Part shown: in pieces, positions 37,054 through 45,296 of the stretch | How positions within the stretch are numbered: position 1 is the first letter of the stretch | Layout: every line of letters begins with the position of its first letter | Assembly (NCBI GenBank): GCA_017939795.1 | Contig: JAGBAA010000062.1 | Coordinates: 23,406-87,405 of the forward strand | DNA from: Thermoguttaceae bacterium | GTDB taxonomy: Bacteria > Planctomycetota > Planctomycetia > Pirellulales > Thermoguttaceae | Reading direction: 5' to 3' | Length of the DNA: 64,000 nucleotides | Made by a program: the position numbers and the translations under genes | Notes under the pieces: generated by a model | Told to the model about the DNA's origin: nothing | The model's input: the letters and a program-made list of their open reading frames with translations, nothing else | Database searches by the model: none

Positions 37054-38523
37054 ATGAGTGAAGTCAAGACCCGCTTTGCCCCATCTCCGACAGGCTATAT
37101 GCACATTGGAAACCTCCGCACGGCACTTTATGCATACCTGACGGCGAAAAGCATGGATGGAAAGTTCATCCTTCGCATCGAAGACACGGACCAGGACCGC
37201 AAGGTGGATGGCGCGATCCAGGTCATTTACGACACGCTGGCCATTGCGGGTCTGCACAATGACGAAGGCCCCGACTGCGGTGGTCCGGCAGCTCCGTATG
37301 TACAGTCCGAACGTCTGCCGATCTACCGCGAGTATGCGCAGAAACTCGTGGAGCAGGGAGACGCCTACTATTGCTTCTGCACGAAAGAACGGCTTGCGGA
37401 ACTCCATGAGGCGCAGCAGGCTCCGGATTTCAAGGGCCGCCATGGATACGACGGTCACTGCCGTGACCTTCCGAAAGAAGAAGTGGACGCGCTCCTTGCT
37501 GCCGGCACCCCATACGTCATTCGTCAGAAGGCTCCGCAGGCCGGGACGACGGCGTATCGCGACGTCGTGTTCGGCGAAGTCTCCGTGAACAACTCGGAAC
37601 TTCAGGACATCGTGCTCATTAAGGCGGACGGATTCCCGACGTACAATTTCGCGCACGTGGTGGACGACCATCTCATGGGCGTGACGCACGTGACCCGCGG
37701 AAGCGAATACGTGGCGCAAACGCCGTCCTATATCCTGATCTACCGTGCGTTCGGGTGGGAGCATCCGACGTACATCCACCTCCCGCTGATCATGGGAAAA
37801 GATGCGGAAGGGAACGTTGCGAAACTCTCGAAACGCCACGGTTCCGTCAGTTTCCAGGACATGATCGCGGACGGATATTTGCCTGAGGCCATCATCAACT
37901 ACATCGCGCTTTTAGGGTGGAATCCGAAGACGGACGAGGAAATGTTCACGCTCGCAGAGCTGGAAAAGCGTTTCACGCCGGATGCGATCAACAAATCGCC
38001 CGCAATTTTCGACTACGAAAAGCTCCTCTGGTTCAACGGCCAGTATATCCGGAAACTCTCGCCGGAAGCGTTCCTTGAAAAGGCGCTCCCGTTCATTCGC
38101 GAGGCGGTGAAGAACGAAGCGTACGATGCGGGCAAGATCGCGGCACTGCTCCAGCAGCGTCTTGAGAAAATGACGCAGATCCCGGCGCAGCTCACGTTCT
38201 TCGATGCGATGCCGGAATTTGAGGACGAGCTGTACGTGAACAAGAAAAGCAAATCCACGCTGGAAACGGCTCCGGCCGCGCTTGCGAAGGGGATCGAGGT
38301 GCTGGAAGGTGTGGAAGATTGGACGAACGAGAAGCTCTACTATGCGCTGAAAGAAGCCGCTGACGAACTCGGTTTCAAAGCGAACGCCGTCATGTGGGCG
38401 GTACGCATCGCGGTGACGGGCACGATGGTGACTCCGGGTGGCGCGACGGACATTCTGGAGATCCTCGGCAAAGAAGAATCTCTCACTCGCATGAAGAAGG
38501 CGGCGGCACGCTTTGCTGCCTGA
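37054..38523 (+). CDS. gltX: Glutamyl-tRNA synthetase
   Basis: The 489-residue class I aminoacyl-tRNA synthetase charges tRNA-Glu. The N-terminal RFAPSPTGYMHIGNLRTALY contains the HIGH-type motif (HIGN at 17-20), and KLSKR at 257-261 is the KMSKS-type loop. The C-terminal anticodon-binding helical domain is complete. Whether it is discriminating or also charges tRNA-Gln is not evident. The gene is followed by gnd on the same strand, 129 bases away. Confidence 0.96.
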   Translation: MSEVKTRFAPSPTGYMHIGNLRTALYAYLTAKSMDGKFILRIEDTDQDRKVDGAIQVIYDTLAIAGLHNDEGPDCGGPAAPYVQSERLPIYREYAQKLVEQGDAYYCFCTKERLAELHEAQQAPDFKGRHGYDGHCRDLPKEEVDALLAAGTPYVIRQKAPQAGTTAYRDVVFGEVSVNNSELQDIVLIKADGFPTYNFAHVVDDHLMGVTHVTRGSEYVAQTPSYILIYRAFGWEHPTYIHLPLIMGKDAEGNVAKLSKRHGSVSFQDMIADGYLPEAIINYIALLGWNPKTDEEMFTLAELEKRFTPDAINKSPAIFDYEKLLWFNGQYIRKLSPEAFLEKALPFIREAVKNEAYDAGKIAALLQQRLEKMTQIPAQLTFFDAMPEFEDELYVNKKSKSTLETAPAALAKGIEVLEGVEDWTNEKLYYALKEAADELGFKANAVMWAVRIAVTGTMVTPGGATDILEILGKEESLTRMKKAAARFAA

Positions 38524-38652
38524 AAATGCGGGCTAAAATGAAGACTGACGCTGAAAAAACGCACGCCGGCCTTCAACGCAGACAGGATCCACATTTTATT
38601 TGACCTGAAATTTTATTTTAAATTCAAATCCAACCAGAAAAGGAAGCACAAA

Positions 38653-40143
38653 ATGGCAAAATGCTCAATCGGTTTGATGGGTCTGGCAGTCATGGGACAG
38701 AACCTCGTTCTGAACATGGCGGATCATGGTTTCAGCGTCGCGGTGTACAATCGCACGACTTCCAAAGTCGACGATTTCGTCAACTCCGAGGCGGCACAGG
38801 GAAAGGCGATCGTTGGATGCCATTCTCTGAAAGAGCTGGTGGAAAATCTTGAGCGTCCGCGCAAGGTCATGCTCATGATCCAGTCGAAAGACCCGGTCCC
38901 GGCTCCGGAGATCGCGCTCTATCCGAAAAATGCGGCAGTGGATGCGGTCATTGAAGAGCTTCTTCCGCTTCTGGAACCGGGCGACGTCATCATCGACGGC
39001 GGAAATACACACTATCGCGACACGGACCGCCGCACGAAGTACGTCGAATCCAAAGGCCTCCTTTACGTCGGAACGGGCGTTTCCGGCGGCGAAGAAGGTG
39101 CGCGCAAGGGTCCGAGCCTCATGCCCGGCGGTTCTCCGGAAGCCTGGCCGCTGATCAAGGACATTTTCCAGAGCATCTCCGCGAAGGTCGGGCCGAACAA
39201 CGACCTGCCGTGCTGCGAGTGGATCGGCCCGCGCGGTGCCGGACACTACGTCAAGATGGTCCACAACGGGATCGAATACGGCGATATGCAGCTCATCTCC
39301 GAAGCGTACTGGCTCATGAAGCACATTCTGGGTCTCACGAATGACGAACTCTACGACGTTTTCGCCGAATGGAACAAAGGGGACCTGGACAGCTACCTGA
39401 TCGAGATCACCCGCGATATTTTCAGCGTCAAAGACGAAAAGACCGGCGGATATCTCGTCGATTTCATCATGGATATGGCCGGCGCGAAAGGAACGGGCAA
39501 GTGGATGTCTCAGCTTGCGCTTGACCTCGGTGCCCCCAGCACGCTCGTGACGGAAGCGGTCTACGCCCGCGCGCTTTCCTCGCAGAAAAAAGCCCGCGTC
39601 GCGGCGAGCAAAGTCCTCGTCGGCCCGGAGATCAAACCGTTTGCCGGCGATAAAAAAGAGTTCATCGAACAGGTCCGCAAGGCGCTCTATGCGTCAAAGA
39701 TCTGCTCCTACGCGCAGGGGTACGTCCAGATGCGCATGGCAGCTGAAGCGGATGACTGGGATCTCCAGTACGGTCCGATCGCTCTTCTGTGGCGCGGCGG
39801 GTGCATCATCCGTGCGGTCTTCCTCCAGAGGATCAAGGATGCGTTCGACAAGAACCCGCAGCTTGAAAACCTCCTTCTGGACGACTATTTCAAGGCGGAA
39901 GTCACCGGTGCACAGGACGCGTGGCGCAATGTCGTCAAGACGGCCGTGGAGAATGGGATCCCCTGCCCGGCGATCTCCGGTGCGCTTTCGTACTACGACG
40001 GCTACCGCAGCGAGTGTCTGTCCGCGAACCTGATCCAGGCGCAGCGCGACTACTTCGGAGCCCACACGTTCAAGCGCATCGACGAACCCGCCGACCAGGC
40101 GTTCCATGCCGAGTGGATTCAGCTCCGCAAACAGCCGGAGTAA
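38653..40143 (+). CDS. gnd: 6-phosphogluconate dehydrogenase, decarboxylating
   Basis: The 496-residue enzyme oxidises and decarboxylates 6-phosphogluconate to ribulose 5-phosphate with NADP in the pentose phosphate pathway. The N-terminal Rossmann motif is GLMGLAVMGQNL with NRT after the second strand, typical for NADP. GVSGGEEGARKGPSLMPGG and the catalytic stretch YVKMVHNGIEYGDMQL are present, and the C-terminal all-helical domain is complete. AAAAGGAAG precedes the ATG. It is the long-type enzyme of about 470-500 residues. The AT-rich accessory region begins directly downstream. Confidence 0.96.
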   Translation: MAKCSIGLMGLAVMGQNLVLNMADHGFSVAVYNRTTSKVDDFVNSEAAQGKAIVGCHSLKELVENLERPRKVMLMIQSKDPVPAPEIALYPKNAAVDAVIEELLPLLEPGDVIIDGGNTHYRDTDRRTKYVESKGLLYVGTGVSGGEEGARKGPSLMPGGSPEAWPLIKDIFQSISAKVGPNNDLPCCEWIGPRGAGHYVKMVHNGIEYGDMQLISEAYWLMKHILGLTNDELYDVFAEWNKGDLDSYLIEITRDIFSVKDEKTGGYLVDFIMDMAGAKGTGKWMSQLALDLGAPSTLVTEAVYARALSSQKKARVAASKVLVGPEIKPFAGDKKEFIEQVRKALYASKICSYAQGYVQMRMAAEADDWDLQYGPIALLWRGGCIIRAVFLQRIKDAFDKNPQLENLLLDDYFKAEVTGAQDAWRNVVKTAVENGIPCPAISGALSYYDGYRSECLSANLIQAQRDYFGAHTFKRIDEPADQAFHAEWIQLRKQPE

Positions 40144-40441
40144 GGTACCCCAGATAAAGTGAGAGTTTCGGAATGGCCAGAATACGGAGGTCATTCCGAA
40201 ACCGATTTACAGACATGGAAAAACGAAATTCGGGAAACTCCTTTAGAATTTTAGTATCATGTTTACGGAAAGAGTCCCAATATTGATTTTCTCTGGATCT
40301 TGGGACTTTGTACGTTTCGTAAAAGACTTGGGACACTGTTGGAGTTGGTAAATACTACCGCTCTATTTCCCCTAAGTGTCGACAACTGTTTGCTATTTTC
40401 CTTTTTCTCAAAATTTTCTTAAAATTTCAAGGAGGGCAATG
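40144..40441. other. Junction spacer between gnd and the AT-rich accessory region
   Basis: Base composition changes here from GC-rich to AT-rich. The spacer holds a perfect 11-bp inverted repeat (40165-40202) and a second pair, AGTCCCA (40274-40280) and TGGGACT (40303-40309), with a further TTGGGAC copy close behind. No ORF is supported. Confidence 0.5.
40165..40202 (+). terminator. Inverted repeat after gnd, possible terminator
   Basis: GTTTCGGAATG (40165-40175) and CATTCCGAAAC (40192-40202) are perfect complements around a 16-base loop. There is no T tract, so it may act as a factor-dependent terminator or mark an old insertion boundary. Confidence 0.45.
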
Positions 40442-42400
40442 ATGAAACGATTTTATTATGCAAATTCTGTTTCGAATTTTCTTGTAGATACACAAGAGAG
40501 TATTTTAGGAACTTTAACTTCCAACAGTCAATTTGATGTGACGAATTCACAGAGAGATGCCTGGATCAGGCAAATTCAAATTCTAAAACGAGAATTGGCG
40601 GGATTTGATTCAGGGACAATTCTGTTTGAATATACGATTCCACGTATTGGCCTGCGTATTGATAATGTATTGCTCTATAATGGACACGTTTTTTTATTGG
40701 AATTTAAAGTTGGAGAAAAAGAACACAAATTCGGCGATAAAATTCAAGTTACAGACTATGCGTTAGATTTGAAGAATTTTCACAAATTTAGTCACGATGC
40801 AACCATCGTACCGATTTTAGTTGCGACAGAAGCACCAGACTCTCCTATAAATACAGGTGAAATGAAACCTCAGATCCATAATGTCGTTTTTTGCAACGGG
40901 AAAGTAGGAAATCTTTATCAAAGAATTCGCTCTATTTCTGAAAATTTAGGTACGAGAGAATTGAATCATTACGATTGGATCCATTCGATATATTTACCGA
41001 CTCCAACGATCATTGAGGCGGCACAAGTGCTCTATCGTGGGCATAATGTGAGTGAAATATCAAGAAATGAGGCAAGTGCAACAAACTTGGGAAGTACGAC
41101 TCAAGCAATTGGAAAAATTATTGATGAGTGTAAAGCACAACACCAAAAAGCAATTTGTTTTATCACGGGGGTCCCGGGCGCAGGAAAAACATTGGCGGGC
41201 CTGAATATCGCAAATTCCAGGCATAATTTTTCGGAAGAAGAACATGCCATTTTCCTTTCAGGAAATGGTCCCCTTGTAGAAGTTCTTCAAGAAGCGCTAA
41301 CTCGGGATCAGGTCAGCCAAACGGGCATTCGCAAGGAGGAGGCCAGGAATAAAGCAAAAGCCTTTATTCAAATTATACATCATTTTCGAGACGATGCGTT
41401 AAGTACCGGTACCACACCACCTTGTGAAAAGGTTGCAATTTTTGACGAGGCGCAGCGTGCATGGGATGTACATGCTTTGTCAAATTTCATGAAGCGTAAA
41501 AAAAACATTTCTGATTTTTCAATGTCAGAACCAGCTTTTCTTATTGATATTATGGATCGTCATAAGGATTGGGCAGTCATCATATGCCTTGTTGGTGGTG
41601 GGCAAGAAATCAATACTGGTGAAGCTGGGCTTGTGGAATGGTTTAGGGCACTGCGGAATCAATTTCCGTATTGGAAAATATATGTATCGGATCGAATCAC
41701 CGACGAGGAATATTCTCACGGCCAGTCACTTGCCGATCTGTTTCAAGGACTTAATACAACGATCGTTCCTGAACTGCATTTAGCAGTTTCACTCCGTTCT
41801 TTCCGAAGCGAGAATGTTTCCGCTTTTGTAAAGTATCTTCTCGATGGAGACTGGCAAAAAGCGAAAAGCTTCTATCAGCAATTTGAGAAAGACTACCCTA
41901 TTGTATTAACGCGAAACCTGCAGAAAGCCAGACAGTGGGTTCGAGAACAGGCAAACGGAAGTGAACGCTTTGGGCTTATCGCAAGTTCCAACGCAAAACG
42001 CCTGAAACCGTGCGGCATCTGGGTTGAAAATGAGTTAAAGGCCCCAGTTTGGTTCCTGAATGACCAGAATGATATTCGTTCATCGTATTTTCTTGAAAAT
42101 GTTGCAACTGAATTTGCCATTCAAGGTCTTGAATTGGATTGGACATTGTTAGCTTGGGACACGGATATGCGGATTGTGAATGGAACCTGGGAATGTCATG
42201 CATTCCGAGGAACGCACTGGGAAAAAACAAACCCAATTCGCGCCCAATACATAAAAAACGCCTATCGAGTCCTTTTAACACGTGCACGTCAAGGGATGGT
42301 TATTTTTGTTCCAGAGGGGAATCCAGAAGATAAAACGCGAAAACCGGAATGGTATGATCAGATATACCGACACCTAAAAGAAATTTTATACGAATTGTAA
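40442..42400 (+). CDS. PD-(D/E)XK-like nuclease fused to DUF2075 (Schlafen group 3-like) helicase
   Basis: The 652-residue protein has an N-terminal segment (about 40-165) with the strand pair RIDNVLLYNGHVFLLEFKVG, a good match to the D...E-x-K core of PD-(D/E)XK nucleases. Residues about 235-640 are a superfamily 1-like helicase: Walker A GVPGAGKT, Walker B as VAIFDEAQRAW, a downstream VSLRSFRSE motif, LELDWTLLAWD, and YRVLLTRARQGMVIF near the C-terminus (motif VI). DUF2075 proteins of this form are often found in defence islands. AAGGAGGG at 40429-40436 favours the second of two adjacent ATGs. Codon use is much more AT-rich than in gnd just upstream, so the gene was probably acquired by transfer. 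A phage-defence or DNA-repair role is inferred. Confidence 0.85.
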   Translation: MKRFYYANSVSNFLVDTQESILGTLTSNSQFDVTNSQRDAWIRQIQILKRELAGFDSGTILFEYTIPRIGLRIDNVLLYNGHVFLLEFKVGEKEHKFGDKIQVTDYALDLKNFHKFSHDATIVPILVATEAPDSPINTGEMKPQIHNVVFCNGKVGNLYQRIRSISENLGTRELNHYDWIHSIYLPTPTIIEAAQVLYRGHNVSEISRNEASATNLGSTTQAIGKIIDECKAQHQKAICFITGVPGAGKTLAGLNIANSRHNFSEEEHAIFLSGNGPLVEVLQEALTRDQVSQTGIRKEEARNKAKAFIQIIHHFRDDALSTGTTPPCEKVAIFDEAQRAWDVHALSNFMKRKKNISDFSMSEPAFLIDIMDRHKDWAVIICLVGGGQEINTGEAGLVEWFRALRNQFPYWKIYVSDRITDEEYSHGQSLADLFQGLNTTIVPELHLAVSLRSFRSENVSAFVKYLLDGDWQKAKSFYQQFEKDYPIVLTRNLQKARQWVREQANGSERFGLIASSNAKRLKPCGIWVENELKAPVWFLNDQNDIRSSYFLENVATEFAIQGLELDWTLLAWDTDMRIVNGTWECHAFRGTHWEKTNPIRAQYIKNAYRVLLTRARQGMVIFVPEGNPEDKTRKPEWYDQIYRHLKEILYEL

Positions 42401-42811
42401 CATTTGTGTTTATTCATTTAATATATGCGAGGATGGTGTAAACCAAAAGGATTTCCGTGTGTTAAGTTATTTCCAGAGCTTGAGCCGTTCGAATCCGTAT
42501 TTTCGCTGCTAAAAAAATGAAAGAGGTATCCAAGCACACAAAAAAAGAATGTTTCTGGATCTGTTTGAAACATTCCTTCTCGGAATGCCTGCGGACTCGC
42601 GATAAAAGATCCGAGTCTGCAAAATATTCAGCCTTGGCGACGGTTTTTATCTAGAATACACAAAAAAACCATCCGAAAGCTGTGTGCCGGGGCGTTGAAA
42701 AAAGACATGCCAGCTGATAGAATAGAAAAAAGGACCCCCTATCAGAGAACCATGCCTGCTGTTATTGTACACCATATTCAAGGAAACCGCAAGGACTCTC
42801 TCCGGAAATTT
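42401..42811. other. AT-rich intergenic region with stacked hairpins
   Basis: This 411-base region holds a terminator-like stem on the minus strand (42540-42575), a small CATTCC/GGAATG stem next to it, and a third stem, GCGGACTCG/CGAGTCTGC, at about 42591-42620. No ORF of protein-like composition is present. Confidence 0.5.
42540..42575 (-). terminator. Intrinsic terminator, minus strand
   Basis: GAATGTTTC (42547-42555) pairs perfectly with GAAACATTC (42567-42575). On the minus strand the stem is followed by seven T (A run at 42540-42546). It could end transcripts of the small gene at 42812-43255. Confidence 0.65.
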
Positions 42812-43255
42812 TTAATGAAAAAAGGACATTTTACCTTTGAACGTTTTTGGAGGCAGCCAGAGGCATTGAAATATGTGCCCGCGGGTGATGTGATCTCTGG
42901 CTGCGGCGGTTTTGGGAAGTGATTCAAGGCAGCCATCCGTTACTTTCCGGCGTATTTTCTTTTTCCGGCGGGCGAGGGCGACGGAGTTCAGCAGGGCACC
43001 TGTGCCGGCACCCAGGATCGTTCCTACACCGCCGGTGATCGCGGAGGTACGCAGGGTATTGGGAAAGTCTTTTTCGAAGTCAGCTCTCGGATTGTTGCTG
43101 TCCATTCCGTAGAGCAGCGGTGCGCCTCCAAACGCGGCACCGCCCAGTACACCGCCGGCAGCGGCGCCTCGAAGGGCAGCAAGGGCGTAACTCTGATCCA
43201 GAATTTTCCGTTCTTCTTCGGTAAGAACAGGCTGTTGATTTTTATTTTCAGGCAT
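42812..43255 (-). CDS. Small Gly/Ala-rich (glycine-zipper-like) membrane protein
   Basis: The 147-residue protein has a charged N-terminus and two hydrophobic Gly/Ala-rich segments, ALRGAAAGGVLGGAAFGGAPLLYG at about 28-51 and SAITGGVGTILGAGTGALLNSVAL at about 71-94. The second is followed by a strongly basic stretch (ARRKKKIRRK). Such segments pack as glycine-zipper hairpins in membranes. AAAGGAGA lies seven bases before the ATG. No specific family is recognised. It is in the AT-rich accessory region, but its own codons are more GC-rich than those of its neighbours. Confidence 0.7.
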   Translation of the reverse strand: MPENKNQQPVLTEEERKILDQSYALAALRGAAAGGVLGGAAFGGAPLLYGMDSNNPRADFEKDFPNTLRTSAITGGVGTILGAGTGALLNSVALARRKKKIRRKVTDGCLESLPKTAAARDHITRGHIFQCLWLPPKTFKGKMSFFH

Positions 43256-43421
43256 AGTGGTTCTCCTTTATTCCGTTATTTTACACTTTTTTTCAAAAAA
43301 GTAAAAAAAAATATCGAGCATTCTGTAACGCGCGTGCGTTCTATTAAATAGAAGGTGAAACTGCGGCATATAATAAGACCGTGTGGTTAGTTTTCAATGT
43401 TTTTAGAAAAGGAGAAGCGAT

Positions 43422-43829
43422 ATGAAAATTTCAAAAGAAACGGTCTGGGGTGGTGTGAAGAAGACGCTTTGGTTTCTCATCAGTGATTTAGGTATTCTCT
43501 ACGGGATACTTCTTGTCTTTATCATTCCCCTCTTATTCACCGATCTGGAGATCGCTTTACCCAGTATAGCGGGTATATTATGGATTGGCTGCATCTTATC
43601 GGCGTTCCTGCTTAATAGAGCCGCGAAGGATCCCCACATAGAGAAGATTAATAGAATTTGCAATCTCCTATATATCGTAGTAATTCTTGGGGTTCCTGGT
43701 ACACTCTTCTCGCTTACAATAAGCAATCCTGCGGGAGATGTACTGCGGTGGTTGACCGTTTTGATTCTAACGCCTATGTGCCTGGCAGGGGTTTCTTTCC
43801 TGCGCCGAATATTATACAAAAGAAAATAA
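43422..43829 (+). CDS. Small four-helix integral membrane protein
   Basis: The 135-residue protein has four predicted membrane helices: about 15-38 (LWFLISDLGILYGILLVFIIPLLF), 46-65, 79-98 and 106-126. A basic tail (RRILYKRK) should lie in the cytoplasm. The start is preceded by AAAGGAGAAG. A bidirectional terminator follows the stop codon at once. No family is recognised; position in an accessory region next to a putative defence gene allows, but does not show, a role as a membrane effector or immunity protein. Confidence 0.7.
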   Translation: MKISKETVWGGVKKTLWFLISDLGILYGILLVFIIPLLFTDLEIALPSIAGILWIGCILSAFLLNRAAKDPHIEKINRICNLLYIVVILGVPGTLFSLTISNPAGDVLRWLTVLILTPMCLAGVSFLRRILYKRK

Positions 43830-43830
43830 C

Positions 43831-43857
43831 AAAGAAAGGGAGAAACTCCCTTTCTTT
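43831..43857. terminator. Bidirectional intrinsic terminator
   Basis: AAAGAAAGGGAG (43831-43842) and CTCCCTTTCTTT (43846-43857) form a perfect 12-bp stem with a 3-base loop. T-rich sequence follows on both strands. It lies between two convergent ORFs. Confidence 0.85.
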
Positions 43858-43871
43858 TAGCTATTGGACGT

Positions 43872-44246
43872 CTAGTATCCCATAGTTAGGGAGCCGTAGA
43901 GTTTGCCGGGCATACCCAACCAGCCGCCAGGTCCTTCAAGCCACTGTTTCCAACTTCGATTTGCTTCAGCCCAGTCTCTATATCTTGCAGCGTCTTTGAC
44001 TTCTTCATCAGAGGCAGTAGCTAATGCAAAATTCTGATAAAGTTTAGAGTCCGCAAGATTGCCAGTCGTCCCGCTCGCGCCTCGCAAGCCCCCGGTCGAT
44101 CCTTTGACTGCCCGCAAGTAGGGATTATTCAATGTCCGGATCGTACCGATCCATACCATTGGGGTCCAACGCTCAATTCCATGGGCAGTGAATGAATCGG
44201 TGGATCTCCAGGTTTTTGTTGATCCCGATCCGGGGGTAGATTCCAC
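43872..44246 (-). pseudogene. C-terminal fragment of an unrecognised gene
   Basis: A 124-codon minus-strand frame opens with GTG directly after a stop codon, with no ribosome site. Its last 90 or so residues look protein-like (DEEVKDAARYRDWAEANRSWKQW, GGWLGMPGKLYGS) and it ends next to a terminator. Its first third overlaps the start of the plus-strand ORF 44188-44862, and both cannot be real there. I read it as the 3' remnant of a gene cut by a rearrangement. The family is not recognised. Confidence 0.35.
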
Positions 44247-44862
44247 TCAATACCGCTGCTATTACGAGCTGTATTGCGAGGATGCCGTTACCGAAAAATG
44301 TCCCATGTCCGAGTTTGTGTGTTCTGAGTTTTATCAGATTGTTATATTCCCCGATCTTGTTCCTCTCCCCAATATTGTTCCTCCTCGGGTTGGCTGTAAA
44401 TACACGATAAGAGTTGTTTTTGAAAATAAAGTGACTTCTATGCGCCACTATGTCGATTACCCGTTTGAATATGTGGAAAAAGATGTACGTGTGATTGGTA
44501 TCGGGTTATACACCCGCCAGGACAAGTATACCACTCCTGTTTTTCACCAGGGGGAAGAATTTCGTTTGCTCGGTTTCTGCTGTGCTAATCGAAATCCAGG
44601 CGATGAGGTAAAACTGACGATTTCTTCGGCCTACCCCAAGATAGAGACGATGCCAGCCACAGATGAGGTACTGCGTATGGGTTTTAAGTCCAGTAAGTTG
44701 GGACGAGACGTTATTCATGTTGAGTTGGAGAACGTAACACAGGGACGGAAGGCTGTATATGATCTTCCATATCTTATCATAGAGAATCCATTATATCCGT
44801 ATAATCAAAATAAAATCACAGACGAACTGATACATGCGACGCTGTATCCGTCAAAGCAGTAA
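44188..44862 (+). CDS. Beta-rich protein, probably 5'-truncated
   Basis: The 224-residue ORF starts at a GTG without any ribosome site. The frame is open and protein-like back to a stop near 44119, so the true start has probably been lost. The product is beta-rich with Ig-like or carbohydrate-module character (DLQVFVDPDPG, YTIRVVFENKV, FRLLGFCCANRNPGDEVKLTISS). It has no signal peptide in its present form. A strong terminator follows 15 bases after the stop, as expected for the end of a real transcription unit. Function unknown. Confidence 0.55.
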   Translation: MNESVDLQVFVDPDPGVDSTQYRCYYELYCEDAVTEKCPMSEFVCSEFYQIVIFPDLVPLPNIVPPRVGCKYTIRVVFENKVTSMRHYVDYPFEYVEKDVRVIGIGLYTRQDKYTTPVFHQGEEFRLLGFCCANRNPGDEVKLTISSAYPKIETMPATDEVLRMGFKSSKLGRDVIHVELENVTQGRKAVYDLPYLIIENPLYPYNQNKITDELIHATLYPSKQ

Positions 44863-44877
44863 CAAATACTGGATCTC

Positions 44878-44913
44878 ACCCGCTGGGAGTTCACGCTCTC
44901 GGCGGGTTTTCTT
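44878..44913 (+). terminator. Intrinsic terminator of the 44188-44862 ORF
   Basis: ACCCGCTGGGAG (44878-44889) pairs with CTCTCGGCGGGT (44896-44907) over 12 bases with two wobble pairs and a 6-base loop, followed by TTTTC. Confidence 0.85.
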
Positions 44914-45115
44914 TGGGATCAGAGCTTTTGAGTAATTACAGATCGACGAACGGCATACGCACATCCACACATTGCGGCCCGGTCACGTACCCGGGGAAGA
45001 AAGGATCCATCACCGCAAAACGGGTAAAATATCCACCGAAAATCCCGAAATTTTCCTGAGAGAGTACTTGCGGATCCCATGAACATGGTATAAAATAATT
45101 GTGGACCTGGTTGCT

Positions 45116-45146
45116 CTGATAGAAATTTAAGCAGTTTTTCTATCAG
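45116..45146. repeat. Perfect 10-bp inverted repeat
   Basis: CTGATAGAAA (45116-45125) and TTTCTATCAG (45137-45146) form a stem with an 11-base loop. It lies about 60 bases upstream of a -35 box and could be an operator, or a scar of an excised element. Confidence 0.6.
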
Positions 45147-45208
45147 CTCTCATGTCTTTTTTCAACTGCCCCGGTACACAGTTGCCGGAAGAACCTGTTT
45201 GAACCACC

Positions 45209-45237
45209 TTGACAAACCGTCCCGGATGTGCTAAACT
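45209..45237 (+). promoter_or_regulatory. Strong sigma70 promoter for the pyruvyl transferase-like gene
   Basis: A perfect TTGACA (45209-45214) and TAAACT (45232-45237) are separated by 17 bases. The start point near 45244 leaves a leader of about 50 bases. Confidence 0.75.
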
Positions 45238-45296
45238 GAAAACGTTCATTCCCTTACGATCCACCATTTAAAATCAAATTCAAGGAGTTCCTTCCC

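Larger units (their letters stand above)
44863..45296. other. Intergenic region at the right end of the accessory DNA
   Basis: This 434-base region holds a terminator (44878-44913), a 10-bp inverted repeat (45116-45146) and a strong promoter (45209-45237). GC-rich housekeeping-type DNA resumes after it. Confidence 0.55.

Noticed and set aside
42480..42510. GTTCGAATCC resembling a tRNA T-loop
   Set aside because: Flanking bases cannot form the T stem, and no acceptor stem, anticodon arm or CCA end is present.
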